A stretch of DNA of 64,000 nucleotides from Fimbriimonadaceae bacterium. GTDB taxonomy: Bacteria > Armatimonadota > Fimbriimonadia > Fimbriimonadales > Fimbriimonadaceae. Location: positions 1,048,218 through 1,112,217 of the forward strand of contig CP075365.1 in the NCBI GenBank assembly GCA_019454125.1, read 5' to 3'. Both the position numbers and the translations under genes were made by a program. The notes beneath the pieces were generated by a model, which had not been told where the DNA came from, searched no databases, and worked only from the letters and a program-made list of their open reading frames with translations. Within the stretch, counting starts at the first letter, position 1, and each line of letters opens with the position of its first letter. Shown here in pieces: positions 50,003-59,932 of this stretch.

Positions 50003-50929
50003 TTGTTCTTGACCCCTTTCCTAATCTTCCTCGCCAGTATTCTTGGCATATACCTCCTTGTGGTGGCCGCCGTCGCGTGGTTCAGCGTCCATCCGTTCCG
50101 CATCCCCGTCTTCACGGCGCCGGGCATGATGGGCGAGGAACAGCACGTCTTCCGGGTCCAGACGGACGACGGGCTCACCATAAAGGGGTGGTGGTCGCCA
50201 GCCCCCAGCCCCCGGTGCGCCGTGGTCTTTTGCCACGGCTACATGATGAACCGGTGCGAGTTCGTCCCCTTCACGTCGCTCTTCACGAGCCGCGGCGCCT
50301 CCTGCACCTTCTTCGACTTCCGGGCCCATGGCTGGAGCGAGGGCGGGACCACCTTCCTGGGGGTCGAGGAAAGACGGGACGTCGCCGCCGTCGTGGCCCA
50401 TATCCGGGAGGTGAGCCCCGGGCTCCCCATCGTGCTCTGCGGGGCTAGCATGGGGGCGGCGGCAGCCGTCCGCGCCTGTGCCACTGACCCGAGCCTGGCC
50501 TCGGCGTTGATCCTGGATTCGCCCTACGAACGCCTGGACGTGGCGACGCGCGGCTGGTGGAACTACCTCGACCGGGGGCGGTGGAGCCGCTTCCTGGGTC
50601 CGGTCGCCTGGTTCGGCCGCCTCTTAACCGGGGTGGACCCAAAGGCGGTGGACACGGTCATGCTCCTGGAACAAATCCCGGACATCCCGATCCTCTGCCT
50701 CATCGGCCGCAGGGACCCGCTCTTGCCGCCGAGCTCCGCGGACCGCCTCCTGCGGGCGTGCGGCGACGACGTCCGCACGGTCTGGTTCGAGCAAAGCGGC
50801 CACTCTGAGGGCCGCTTCCACGAGCCCCGAAGATACGTGGAGGAGATGTTCTCCTTCCTGGAATCCCTGAATTTCTTGGATTCTCGCCAAGAGAACTGGA
50901 TCAAATCACAGGCAGCCTCCGTCGAATAG
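50003..50929 (+). CDS. Membrane-anchored alpha/beta hydrolase
   Basis: 308 residues. N-terminal membrane helix (FLTPFLIFLASILGIYLLVVAAVAWF), then an alpha/beta-hydrolase domain: VVFCHGYMMNRCEF (oxyanion HG), DFRAHGWSEG, nucleophile GASMGAAAA, acid in LIGRRDPLLPP, and His in FEQSGHSEGRF. Probably an esterase or peptidase acting outside or at the membrane. The TTG start (50003) has no strong ribosome site. Divergent from the ASCH gene. Confidence 0.87.
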   Translation: MFLTPFLIFLASILGIYLLVVAAVAWFSVHPFRIPVFTAPGMMGEEQHVFRVQTDDGLTIKGWWSPAPSPRCAVVFCHGYMMNRCEFVPFTSLFTSRGASCTFFDFRAHGWSEGGTTFLGVEERRDVAAVVAHIREVSPGLPIVLCGASMGAAAAVRACATDPSLASALILDSPYERLDVATRGWWNYLDRGRWSRFLGPVAWFGRLLTGVDPKAVDTVMLLEQIPDIPILCLIGRRDPLLPPSSADRLLRACGDDVRTVWFEQSGHSEGRFHEPRRYVEEMFSFLESLNFLDSRQENWIKSQAASVE

Positions 50930-51014
50930 TGCGGGTACCATGAAGCCCGCTGCAGGGACAACGGCGTTCCGGTATGCGAGTCAGGGCTCGCAAAGATATC
51001 GAGAAACGGAACGC

Positions 51015-51530
51015 ATGAAGACCATTTCAAACCACTGGGCGCTTTCCCAGCTAGAGCGGCTTGCCCGAAACGAGCCGGACAAGTTGGAAGTGCTCCTCAC
51101 AAAGATCAAGGAGTCCTTGCCGGACCTCTATGGCGAACTCGTTCTGATGTCGGTCGAAAGCGGCCAGACCTCGGAAGTCGACGCCGCCCGGCTACTCGAC
51201 ACGGATCCCGTCTCCGTCGGAATGCGGCTTGAGAGCTTCAGGCTCTCGGTCGGAGAGAACCAACTCGGGCACATCGTCCACGACGTTCACGGTGTGGCAA
51301 AGATTGAAGACAAACAAGTGACGGTCTGGGAGATCGTGCGCGAGTTTCGGCGCGCCGGTACGGTCTCGGCGATGCGCGACCAGTTCCCGGCCTTGAACGA
51401 GGTCGAACTGCGGGCCGCGCTCGCTTATGCGGGCCGAAACCCCGACGAGATCGGCGGCCAGATCCGCGCCTACGAAGAGCTCGTCGAGCGCAGCCGCGCC
51501 GCTTATCCGTTCGCCAAGACCTCGCCATAA
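51015..51530 (+). CDS. DUF433-containing protein
   Basis: 171 residues from ATG 51015 (MKTISNHWALSQLERLARN). The C-terminal ~75 residues carry the DUF433 helix-turn-helix-like domain: HIVHDVHGVAKIEDKQVTVWEIVREFRRAGTVSAMRDQFPALNEVELRAALAYAGRNPDEI. DUF433 occurs in VapB45-type antitoxins, but no toxin gene is adjacent. The N-terminal half is helical (KLEVLLTKIKESLPDLYGEL). An upstream ATG at 50940 is also in frame. Confidence 0.8.
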   Translation: MKTISNHWALSQLERLARNEPDKLEVLLTKIKESLPDLYGELVLMSVESGQTSEVDAARLLDTDPVSVGMRLESFRLSVGENQLGHIVHDVHGVAKIEDKQVTVWEIVREFRRAGTVSAMRDQFPALNEVELRAALAYAGRNPDEIGGQIRAYEELVERSRAAYPFAKTSP

Positions 51531-51537
51531 TCCCGGC

Positions 51538-52431
51538 ATGGCGCTTCTTTCGGCCGAGGGGGTGGGACTCCCCCTCGTCCACCGGGGCAAAGTCCGCGAC
51601 GTGTTCGACCTGGGCGACGCCCTCCTTTTCGTCGCGACCGACCGAGTCTCCGCATTCGACGTGGTGATGGAGAACGGCGTGCCGGACAAAGGCCGCCTCC
51701 TCAACCAGATCTCCAACTTCTGGTTCGAGAAGTTGGCCGCCACCGGCCCGAACCATTTGCTCTCCACCCAGGACGAGGAGATCGTTGCGCGCGTCCCCGG
51801 CTGGACGCCGGAGCTCGAAGGCCGCTCCGCCCTCGTGCGGAAGACGCGCCCGCTCACCTTCGAATGCGTCGTCCGCGGCTACCTCGCAGGCTCGCTCTAT
51901 AAAGACTATATGCGCGACGGCGGTCGCGTGCACGGACTCGACCTCCCATCCGGCTTGCTCGATGGGTCGCGGTTGCCGGAGCCCATCTTCTCGCCCGCGA
52001 CCAAGGCCCAAGAAGGGCACGACGAGAACGTCTCGTACGCCCGCATGGAATCGGAACTGGGCGCGGACGTCGCGCGGCAGGCACGCGAGTGGTCGCTCGA
52101 ACTCTTCCGGGCCGCCTCGGAGCACGCTGCGACCGTAGGGCTGATCCTGGCCGACACCAAGTTCGAGTTCGGCCTCGCCTCAGACGGGCTCGTCTGGATC
52201 GACGAGGCCCTTACGCCCGACTCTTCGCGCTACTGGGAAGCCTCCGCTTGGAAGCCCGGCGGACCGCAACCGAGTTTCGACAAACAGCCTTTGCGCGACT
52301 GGCTGGAGGCGAGCGGCTGGGACAAAAAGCCGCCCGGTCCGCGGCTCCCCGAGGCCGTCGTCAAAGCCACGCGCGAGAGGTATGTGTCGGCCTTCGAACG
52401 CCTCACCGGCCAAAGGTGGCCCGCCGCATGA
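51538..52431 (+). CDS. purC: Phosphoribosylaminoimidazole-succinocarboxamide synthase (SAICAR synthetase)
   Basis: 297 residues from ATG 51538. Joins CAIR and aspartate in purine synthesis. Blocks seen are HRGKVRDVFDLGDALLFVATDRVSAFDVVM, FECVVRGYLAGSLYKDY, FSPATKAQEGHDENVSY, LADTKFEFGLA and DEALTPDSSRYW. The longer (~300 residue) form, as in yeast Ade1 and many bacteria. CATAAT (51526-51531) ends six bases before the start with no Shine-Dalgarno sequence: a leaderless candidate. Other pur genes are not near, apart from purK at 36 kb. Confidence 0.95.
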   Translation: MALLSAEGVGLPLVHRGKVRDVFDLGDALLFVATDRVSAFDVVMENGVPDKGRLLNQISNFWFEKLAATGPNHLLSTQDEEIVARVPGWTPELEGRSALVRKTRPLTFECVVRGYLAGSLYKDYMRDGGRVHGLDLPSGLLDGSRLPEPIFSPATKAQEGHDENVSYARMESELGADVARQAREWSLELFRAASEHAATVGLILADTKFEFGLASDGLVWIDEALTPDSSRYWEASAWKPGGPQPSFDKQPLRDWLEASGWDKKPPGPRLPEAVVKATRERYVSAFERLTGQRWPAA

Positions 52432-52496
52432 ACGACGGAGCGCGGACGAGGACGTCCGCGCTCCGGGGAGGGGTGGCGCAATTCTGGGGAGCCTCC

Positions 52497-53267
52497 ATGA
52501 GTAGAATCAGGAGGCGCATGCGCGAGAACTACACGCTGCACAAGTTGCACTCGTTGAGCGGGATCATCCCTACGGGCTTTTACCTGTTGCAGCACCTGAC
52601 GCTGAACACGTTCAGCCTGGCCGGGCCGGAGCGGTTCAACGGGGTCATCGGCTTCTTCGAGGGAATGCCCAAGCATGTGCTCTACGGACTGAAGGCGCTC
52701 ATCTGGATCCCGCTCATCTTCCACGCGGTCTATGGGCTTTTCATCGTCAGCAACGGCGAGATGAACCAGTACGCGACCTCGGTGTACAAGTTCCGCGAGA
52801 ACCGTTACTACTGGCTCCAGCGCGTCTCCGGCATCGTGGCGTTCTTCTTCCTTGCGTACCACATGACGATGACCTCGGTGATGGGGCAGATCAAGGGCGC
52901 GGAGCAGACGATCACTTACGAAAACTGGGCGAGGATCCTCACCGAGCCTTGGGGGCCAGTCCCCTATGCGGGCATGGCGGTCTACGTTATCGGGATCGTG
53001 GCGAGCAGTTACCACTTCGCCTATGGCATCTGGAACTTCTGCATCCGGTGGGGCATCACGGTGAGCGACGCCTCTCAAAAGGCCACCGCCAAGCTTTCCC
53101 AGTTCGTCTTCATCGCGGTCTCGCTGCTCGGGATCATCGCCCTCAGCGGCTTCTTCAACCCCGTGCTGGAGGGCGGCGGCCACGGCGCGGTCGAGGTGCG
53201 TAAGGAGGCCCAACCGCTTCACGATGCGTCTTTGGAGACTCCGCTGCGAAAGCCTGGGTCAGAATAG
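52497..53267 (+). CDS. sdhC: Succinate dehydrogenase cytochrome b558 subunit
   Basis: 256 residues, five membrane helices, of the SdhC b558 type. The motif LHKLHSLSGIIPTGFYLLQHL opens the first helix; heme-ligand His candidates include HAVYGLFI, YHMTMTS and SYHFAYGIWNF. It anchors succinate dehydrogenase and passes electrons to the quinone. sdhA and sdhB are absent here; the next gene begins the ATP synthase cluster. Start uncertain: ATG 52497 or ATG 52518, which is preceded by AGGAGG. Confidence 0.9.
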   Translation: MSRIRRRMRENYTLHKLHSLSGIIPTGFYLLQHLTLNTFSLAGPERFNGVIGFFEGMPKHVLYGLKALIWIPLIFHAVYGLFIVSNGEMNQYATSVYKFRENRYYWLQRVSGIVAFFFLAYHMTMTSVMGQIKGAEQTITYENWARILTEPWGPVPYAGMAVYVIGIVASSYHFAYGIWNFCIRWGITVSDASQKATAKLSQFVFIAVSLLGIIALSGFFNPVLEGGGHGAVEVRKEAQPLHDASLETPLRKPGSE

Positions 53268-53271
53268 GCGG

Positions 53272-53709
53272 ATGGACGACGAGCGCTCTGAGGAAGAGGC
53301 TCGGCTGGCGGCAGAGGAACTCCGGTTGAAGGACATCGACGCGGCCATCGCCCGGGCGCGTCAGGAAGCGCGGCTGGCCGCGCCGCACGACGAGGACATC
53401 GAACTCCAGCTTCGCGACATCGAAGACCGGGCCCGCCGGGTACGCGCGCAGAAGGAGAGCCCCTTGCCCTCTGTCGGCGGCGGAAAGATGAGCGACGAAT
53501 CCTACCGGGACGCGGGAGTCGCCTTGGCCGTGGCCTATAACGTCGTCGGCGGCACGATCGGGGGCTGGGTGATCGGCCTCCTCATCGATATGGGCACCAA
53601 GAACCCGCCGTTGGGCCAGGCGCTGGGCGCATTGATCGGCGGGGTCGCGGGCGTGACGGGCGCGATCATCATGGCGCTGCGCGCGGATCAGAGGAACTCG
53701 AAGAAATGA
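53272..53709 (+). CDS. atpZ: AtpZ/AtpI-like F-ATPase accessory membrane protein
   Basis: 145 residues. The N-terminal half is charged helix (SEEEARLAAEELRLKDIDAAIARARQEARL), and the C-terminal half has two membrane helices with VALAVAYNVVGGTIGGWVIGLLIDMGTKNPPLGQALGALIGG, the AtpZ/AtpI signature. Such proteins help assemble the c-ring or supply Mg. The start has CAGAAT six bases upstream. It overlaps the next gene by 4 bases (ATGA), heading the operon. Confidence 0.85.
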   Translation: MDDERSEEEARLAAEELRLKDIDAAIARARQEARLAAPHDEDIELQLRDIEDRARRVRAQKESPLPSVGGGKMSDESYRDAGVALAVAYNVVGGTIGGWVIGLLIDMGTKNPPLGQALGALIGGVAGVTGAIIMALRADQRNSKK

Positions 53710-54011
53710 ACTGGCTCATCGCAATCGGCTGTTTCGCACTGGGATTGGTGACGGCGTGGGTGAGCGTGGCGGGAACGCGCGCCTATGTGCGGCTCGTCTC
53801 AGGCGAGGGGACGCCCCCCGGCCTCGGCCGTACTATGATGATCGTGCTCTTCGTTCTGAAGCTGCCGCTGCTCTGCGGGGCCGTTTGGCTCGCCACAAGA
53901 CCCGGGCCGTGGGGCTGGGGCCCTTTCTTGGTCGGCGCGGCAGTTGTATACTTTTTGACCGTCGGGAAGTCGGTCAAGCGACTTGAGAAGACCGACGCGA
54001 CCCAAGTATGA
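53706..54011 (+). CDS. AtpI-like small membrane protein of the ATP synthase operon
   Basis: 101 residues with three hydrophobic segments (WLIAIGCFALGLVTAWVSV, IVLFVLKLPLLCGAVWL and GWGPFLVGAAVVYFLTV). Position and topology match ATP synthase subunit I (AtpI/AtpR-like); sequence alone is not conclusive. Overlaps both neighbours by 4 bases. Confidence 0.75.
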   Translation: MNWLIAIGCFALGLVTAWVSVAGTRAYVRLVSGEGTPPGLGRTMMIVLFVLKLPLLCGAVWLATRPGPWGWGPFLVGAAVVYFLTVGKSVKRLEKTDATQV

Positions 54012-54796
54012 GAGACTTACTGCCGGGCCTCTTGCCAAGCCTGCTCGCGGAAGCGGAGCATGCCGCCGAGGGGGGACACAGCGACCACCACGCAGCGGGT
54101 TTCTATATCTTCATTTACGTCGGTATTACGATCGCCGTAATGGTCGGCTTCTTCATGCTGATGAAGCAGGGTCTTTCGACCCGCGGCGCCAAGACGCTGC
54201 CCGCGAAGCTCGGCGAGCACATCTACCTCTTCCTCGACCGGATGTGCGTTTCGATCATCGGCCCGCACGGGCGGCAGTACCTGCCCTTTCTCGCCACGCT
54301 GTGGTTCTTTATCTTCACGTCGAACATCCTCGGGCTCTTCATGGACCGCGCCGCGACCGGCAACCTCGCCATCAACGCGGCGATGGCGCTTATCACGGTC
54401 ATCTACGTCCAGTACGCAGGCATCCAGAGGAACGGCCTTGCCGGCCACTTGAAGCACTTCGCCGGCCCCGCCGGAATCCCAATTTTCATATCGGTCCTGC
54501 TCTTCGTCGTCGAGCTCGTCTCGGAGACGGCGAAGATCGGCTCCCTCACCCTGCGCCTCTTCGCGAACATTGAAGGGGGCCACTTGGTCGTCAAAAACAT
54601 CAACGACCTCTTGACCGGCCAGCTCGCGGGCATCCCGCTCGGCGGGCTGCTTCTGCCGATCAAGCTACTTTCGGCCATCTTGCAAGCCTTCATTTGGGTT
54701 ATGCTGACTTCGGTCTACTTGAACCTGGTCACCCACCACGAGGGCCACGACGAACACGACGACCACGACTCCCCCGTCCTTGCGGGGGCGCACTGA
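54008..54796 (+). CDS. atpB: ATP synthase F0 subunit a
   Basis: 262 residues, six membrane helices. The stator subunit that forms the proton half-channels; the essential Arg is in SLTLRLFANIEGGHLVV. N- and C-termini are His-rich (EAEHAAEGGHSDHHAAG; HHEGHDEHDDHDSP), which is unusual and could bind metal. Other family blocks are PFLATLWFFIFTSNILGLF and FVVELVSETAKIGSLTLRL. Confidence 0.95.
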   Translation: MRDLLPGLLPSLLAEAEHAAEGGHSDHHAAGFYIFIYVGITIAVMVGFFMLMKQGLSTRGAKTLPAKLGEHIYLFLDRMCVSIIGPHGRQYLPFLATLWFFIFTSNILGLFMDRAATGNLAINAAMALITVIYVQYAGIQRNGLAGHLKHFAGPAGIPIFISVLLFVVELVSETAKIGSLTLRLFANIEGGHLVVKNINDLLTGQLAGIPLGGLLLPIKLLSAILQAFIWVMLTSVYLNLVTHHEGHDEHDDHDSPVLAGAH

Positions 54797-54847
54797 CCTC
54801 AACCGCTTTTCAACTCGCAGACCACACTCGAAGGAGAAACTAAGGAA

Positions 54848-55087
54848 ATGGAGAACCTCATCGCCCAGGCAGGAGCCCCGCTCGCACCAGCCTTTGGATT
54901 CGGCATTGGCGCAGGCCTTGCCGCTCTCGGAATCGGTATCGGACAAGGGCTGCTCGCCGGCCAGGGCCTCGCGGCCATCGCACGGCAGCCGGAGAAAGCC
55001 GGTGACATCCGCACGTCGATGATCATCGCGCTCGTCTTCCCCGAGCTGATCTTCCTGCTCATGTTCGTCCTCTGCCTTATCAAGTAA
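54848..55087 (+). CDS. atpE: ATP synthase F0 subunit c
   Basis: 79 residues, the hairpin of the proton-turning ring. GAGLAALGIGIGQGLLAGQG in helix 1, polar loop ARQPEKAG, ion carboxylate Glu in VFPELIFLLMF. The Gln in GIGQG is shared with sodium-type rings, but the Glu is followed by Leu-Ile, not Ser/Thr, so proton use is more likely. AAGGAGAAACTAAGG precedes the ATG. Confidence 0.95.
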   Translation: MENLIAQAGAPLAPAFGFGIGAGLAALGIGIGQGLLAGQGLAAIARQPEKAGDIRTSMIIALVFPELIFLLMFVLCLIK

Positions 55088-55154
55088 GGCCGGGCGGACG
55101 CGCCGATTTAGCCGGGAGCGCCTGACGGGCCTCCCGGCGACGACCCCGCCCGCT

Positions 55155-55802
55155 GTGGCGAAACCATCAAGAGAAGTGAGCTCAGAAAGCACTGGGAATA
55201 ACAAGACGGGCAAGGTGCCGGCAACCACGTTCTTCGTGGTCGGCGTCGTGTTCTTGGCGGTCGGCTGGTTCCTGCACCAACAGGGCGCCAACGCCATCAT
55301 GATCGGCGGCCAGTTCGAGTTTGACTACGCGGTCATGGTCAGCATGATCGGCGTGCTCTTCCTCCTTTTCCCGGTGGTCGACATGTTCTATTTAAAGCCG
55401 CTGGGAGACATCCTCGAACAGCGGAACAACGAACTGGAATCCACCTTCGCGGAGGCCGAAGCGCTGCGCACGCAGATGACGGACATGAAGTCCGACTACG
55501 AGCGCCGGCTCGCCGACACCGAGGCGAAGGCCCGCGAACAGATCCAGGGCCAGATCCGCGAGGCCCAGGAACTCCGCAAGACGCTGATGGCGGAAGCCAC
55601 CCAGCGCGCGGACGAAATGGTCAAGCGGGCTCAGGAAGAGATCGCCGCCGAGCGCGACCGCGCCCTCGCCGGCATCCGCATCCAAGTGGCCGACCTCTCG
55701 CTGATGGCGGCCGAGCGCATCCTCCGCGAGAACATGGACGACGAGCGCAACCGACGGCTCGTCAACGAGTTCTTGGACACCGTCGAGGTGCCCTCAGCGT
55801 GA
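55155..55802 (+). CDS. atpF: ATP synthase F0 subunit b (two predicted membrane segments)
   Basis: 215 residues from GTG 55155. The C-terminal part is the typical peripheral-stalk coiled coil (ILEQRNNELESTFAEAEALRTQM...IRIQVADLSLMAAERIL). Unusually two hydrophobic segments precede it (FFVVGVVFLAVGWFLH and YAVMVSMIGVLFLLFPVVDMFYL) instead of one. A 4-base overlap with atpH supports coupling. Confidence 0.9.
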   Translation: MAKPSREVSSESTGNNKTGKVPATTFFVVGVVFLAVGWFLHQQGANAIMIGGQFEFDYAVMVSMIGVLFLLFPVVDMFYLKPLGDILEQRNNELESTFAEAEALRTQMTDMKSDYERRLADTEAKAREQIQGQIREAQELRKTLMAEATQRADEMVKRAQEEIAAERDRALAGIRIQVADLSLMAAERILRENMDDERNRRLVNEFLDTVEVPSA

Positions 55803-56353
55803 CGGACGCCAGGGTCGCCCGCCGCTATGCAAGGGCTCTCTTCAACGCCGCGAAAAAGCAAGGCATCGTGAAGAGCGTCGAGGACGACCTGGCCCTGATC
55901 GGGACCGTCACTTCCAACACGCCGGGCTTCCGGCGGTTCCTGAACGACCCCTCCGCGCCCCAAGCCACGAAGCTCTCCCTCTTTGAGAAGGCCTTCAGCG
56001 ACCGGGTCACGGCGACGACCATGGGCTTCCTGCGGCTCGTCCTGGAAAAAGGGCGCGAGGACAGCCTCGACCTGGTCCGGTACGCGTTCGTCGAACTGCG
56101 CCGCGAGGACGAAGGCGTCGTCCGCGCAGTCGTCACCACCACCCGCGACCTCTCGGAAGAGGAGCGGAGGCGCATCGTGGACCGGCTCACCCGCGCAAGC
56201 GGCAAAACGATCGAGGCCGAGTTCGAAATCGACCCCAGTTTGATCGGCGGCATCCGAGTCGCCTACGCCAGCTACGTGCTCGAAGGCTCTGTGAAGGGCG
56301 CCCTCGACCGGATGCGCGAAAGACTCATCTACGACGTTCTCAAGCAAAACTGA
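55799..56353 (+). CDS. atpH: ATP synthase F1 subunit delta
   Basis: 184 residues, normal length. RRYARALFNAAKKQGIVKSVEDDL at the start and FEIDPSLIGGIRVAYASYVLEGSVKGALDRMRERL at the end are standard OSCP/delta motifs. Connects the stalk to the alpha3beta3 head. Confidence 0.95.
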   Translation: MTDARVARRYARALFNAAKKQGIVKSVEDDLALIGTVTSNTPGFRRFLNDPSAPQATKLSLFEKAFSDRVTATTMGFLRLVLEKGREDSLDLVRYAFVELRREDEGVVRAVVTTTRDLSEEERRRIVDRLTRASGKTIEAEFEIDPSLIGGIRVAYASYVLEGSVKGALDRMRERLIYDVLKQN

Positions 56354-56371
56354 CCCTAACCACCAACGACC

Positions 56372-57898
<1,527 letters not shown>

Positions 57899-57930
57899 CG
57901 CGTCTTCTGGCCGCTTAACCGCTAACAGAA

Positions 57931-58803
57931 ATGGCAACCCTCAAGCAAATCCGCCAAAGAATCCGGACGTCGAAGAACATCCGGCAGATAACACGCGCCA
58001 TGAAACTCGTGGCCGCGGCGCGGCTCAACCGCGCGAAAATGCGGGTTGAGGAAGCCCGGCCTTACGCGGAGAAGATGAGGGAGTTCATGGGCAGCATCGG
58101 TGCGGCGGGCGAGCTTCCGCCGCACCCCCTGCTTGAACGGCGGCCGGTTAAAAAGACATTGCTCTTGCTTGTTACGGGCGACCGTGGACTTGCCGGATCC
58201 TATAACACGCTCTTGATCCGAAGGGCGGCTGACTTTCTGCGGTCGGTCGAAGGCGAAGTCGGAGTGATGGCGGTGGGTAAGAAAGGGTCGCAGTTCTTCG
58301 GAAAACGGGGCTATTCGATTGTCGAGACGATTACGGTCCCTACCGCCGGCGCCCGGCTCGAAGACGCCGTTCTTGTCACCGATAAGCTGCGCAAGCTGTT
58401 CGAGGACGGATCGGTCGACGCCATCCACATTTGCTACTCAAAGTTCTATTCTCCGATCCGCCAAGTGCCTCAGGTTGTGCAGCTCCTGCCAATCGAGCCG
58501 CCGCGGGCCGAAGAGAACGAAGCGGCGGCGGCTGGAGCCTCGAAAGAATATAAGTTTGAACCTGAGCCGGTTGAACTCCTCGCCCTGCTCCTCCCGAAAT
58601 ACTTGCTGACTGTGGTCTACCAAGCGATGCTCGAAGCGAGCGCAAGCGAGCACGGCGCGCGCATGACCGCGATGACCAGCGCGACCGACAACGCAGGCAA
58701 GATGATCGCGGACCTGACCCTGAGCGCCAACCGGGCCCGGCAGGCCGGTATCACCAAGGAAATCTTGGAGATCGTGGCCGGCGCCGAAGCGCTAAAGGCT
58801 TAA
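57931..58803 (+). CDS. atpG: ATP synthase F1 subunit gamma
   Basis: 290 residues. [32 protein letters not shown] at the start, [13 protein letters not shown] in the middle, [46 protein letters not shown] at the end are the central-shaft helices. Normally followed by atpD and atpC; here the operon ends at a convergent gene, its stop sharing TTAA with that gene's stop. Confidence 0.97.
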   Translation: MATLKQIRQRIRTSKNIRQITRAMKLVAAARLNRAKMRVEEARPYAEKMREFMGSIGAAGELPPHPLLERRPVKKTLLLLVTGDRGLAGSYNTLLIRRAADFLRSVEGEVGVMAVGKKGSQFFGKRGYSIVETITVPTAGARLEDAVLVTDKLRKLFEDGSVDAIHICYSKFYSPIRQVPQVVQLLPIEPPRAEENEAAAAGASKEYKFEPEPVELLALLLPKYLLTVVYQAMLEASASEHGARMTAMTSATDNAGKMIADLTLSANRARQAGITKEILEIVAGAEALKA

Positions 58804-59471
58804 GACTTCTGGGCCCAGACGGACTGCATCAAACTGTAACCTTTGGGGTCAAAGGTAGCCAGTTCCGGCTTCGTAAAGGGGTAAAAGTCGTTCTGTCCGA
58901 AGAACGCCTCGGTAGCCTCGGCGAAGTATTCCATCTGGTTTGTTAACGCATAGTGACGGACATTCTTGCCGTCCCAATGGAGGACGCTCTCGTACTTCTT
59001 TGCGGCGACCGCACTTTGATAAGCCACCAAGACTTGGGGGTTCTCAAACCCAGAGTCGAGGAAACGGTCGTGATAGGCGTGAGCCAGCTCGTGCAAAACC
59101 ATCCATGGCTGTTGCTGCGTCCAATCAATGAAAGTCTGCAAATTGCCGACCTCCACGCCCTTCTCCATTTCTGGGTTTAATCCGTGCTGGACCAGCCAGT
59201 CGGCGCCGGGGTGGTAGGCCATGCAAGCGGTGTGCTTGTTGCCGTCGTTCACCCAAACTATGACTTCGCGCAGACGTGAAAGGTGTGGCTCTGGGACGAC
59301 GCGCGAGACTCGATAAAGTTGTGTCGCCAACTCCTTTCGAGCGCGCATCCAAGTCTCAGGTGACGCTTGGGCGATCCCCAAGTCAAACCGCACGTCCCAG
59401 CCTTCGATCTCCTCGAGACGATAGCTGCCCGGGGTCGCGAGAAGGGTCCATGCGACAAGGCATCCGACCAT
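58800..59471 (-). CDS. Exported zinc metallopeptidase-like protein
   Basis: 223 residues with a signal-like start (MVGCLVAWTLLATPGSYRL). A zincin motif WMVLHELAHAYHDRF (HExxH) and a downstream Glu in NQMEYFAEATEAFFGQNDFYPF match anthrax lethal-factor-like or gluzincin-type peptidases. No other genes in an operon. Convergent with atpG, overlapping by four bases. Confidence 0.8.
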   Translation of the reverse strand: MVGCLVAWTLLATPGSYRLEEIEGWDVRFDLGIAQASPETWMRARKELATQLYRVSRVVPEPHLSRLREVIVWVNDGNKHTACMAYHPGADWLVQHGLNPEMEKGVEVGNLQTFIDWTQQQPWMVLHELAHAYHDRFLDSGFENPQVLVAYQSAVAAKKYESVLHWDGKNVRHYALTNQMEYFAEATEAFFGQNDFYPFTKPELATFDPKGYSLMQSVWAQKS

Positions 59472-59500
59472 GGTTCGGATATCATACTGGAGCGAGCGGC

Positions 59501-59932
59501 ATGGAGCCAGAGGAGCCGACCAACGAGTCCCAGGCCACGACGGAGGCCTATCCCGATCCGCCCCCGGCCAACCCCCGAGAGCTGGCGTCCGTCGTAATTG
59601 GAACCCTCGCCGTCCTTGCCCTCCTCGTGGCGCTCGTGATCTTCACGACCCCCTACGACATAAAGGAGAAGAGTCCGATCCTGGAGACCGCACATATCTC
59701 AAGCCTTATCAAGGCAGAAGCGGTTAAGGGCGTCGCCGAACCTTCGTGGCCGACTTACGGCGAAGACGAATCAAAGCCACCGGGTACATACCGCCTGGTC
59801 AACACCTATTCTAAGCGCGAGAGGTTCTCGGTGAATTACTACGCAGACTATGACGTTATGGTGCTCGGCAAGCCACGAAAGCTCACCGTCTCCGTCTCTC
59901 AGGGCGAACTCACGCACGCCTCGCGGGACTAA
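59501..59932 (+). CDS. Single-pass membrane protein, unknown
   Basis: 143 residues from ATG 59501 (MEPEEPTNESQ), with TATCAT and GGAG nearby. Acidic, Pro-rich N-terminus, one membrane helix (VVIGTLAVLALLVALVIFTTPY), and an extracytoplasmic domain of ~85 residues (AHISSLIKAEAVKG, YRLVNTYSKRERFSVNYYADYD). Not recognised. Convergent with topA, overlapping by four bases. Confidence 0.7.
   Translation: MEPEEPTNESQATTEAYPDPPPANPRELASVVIGTLAVLALLVALVIFTTPYDIKEKSPILETAHISSLIKAEAVKGVAEPSWPTYGEDESKPPGTYRLVNTYSKRERFSVNYYADYDVMVLGKPRKLTVSVSQGELTHASRD

Noticed and set aside
51015-51530. Toxin-antitoxin pair based on the DUF433 protein
   Set aside because: Neighbouring genes are a hydrolase and purC; no PIN or other toxin is adjacent.
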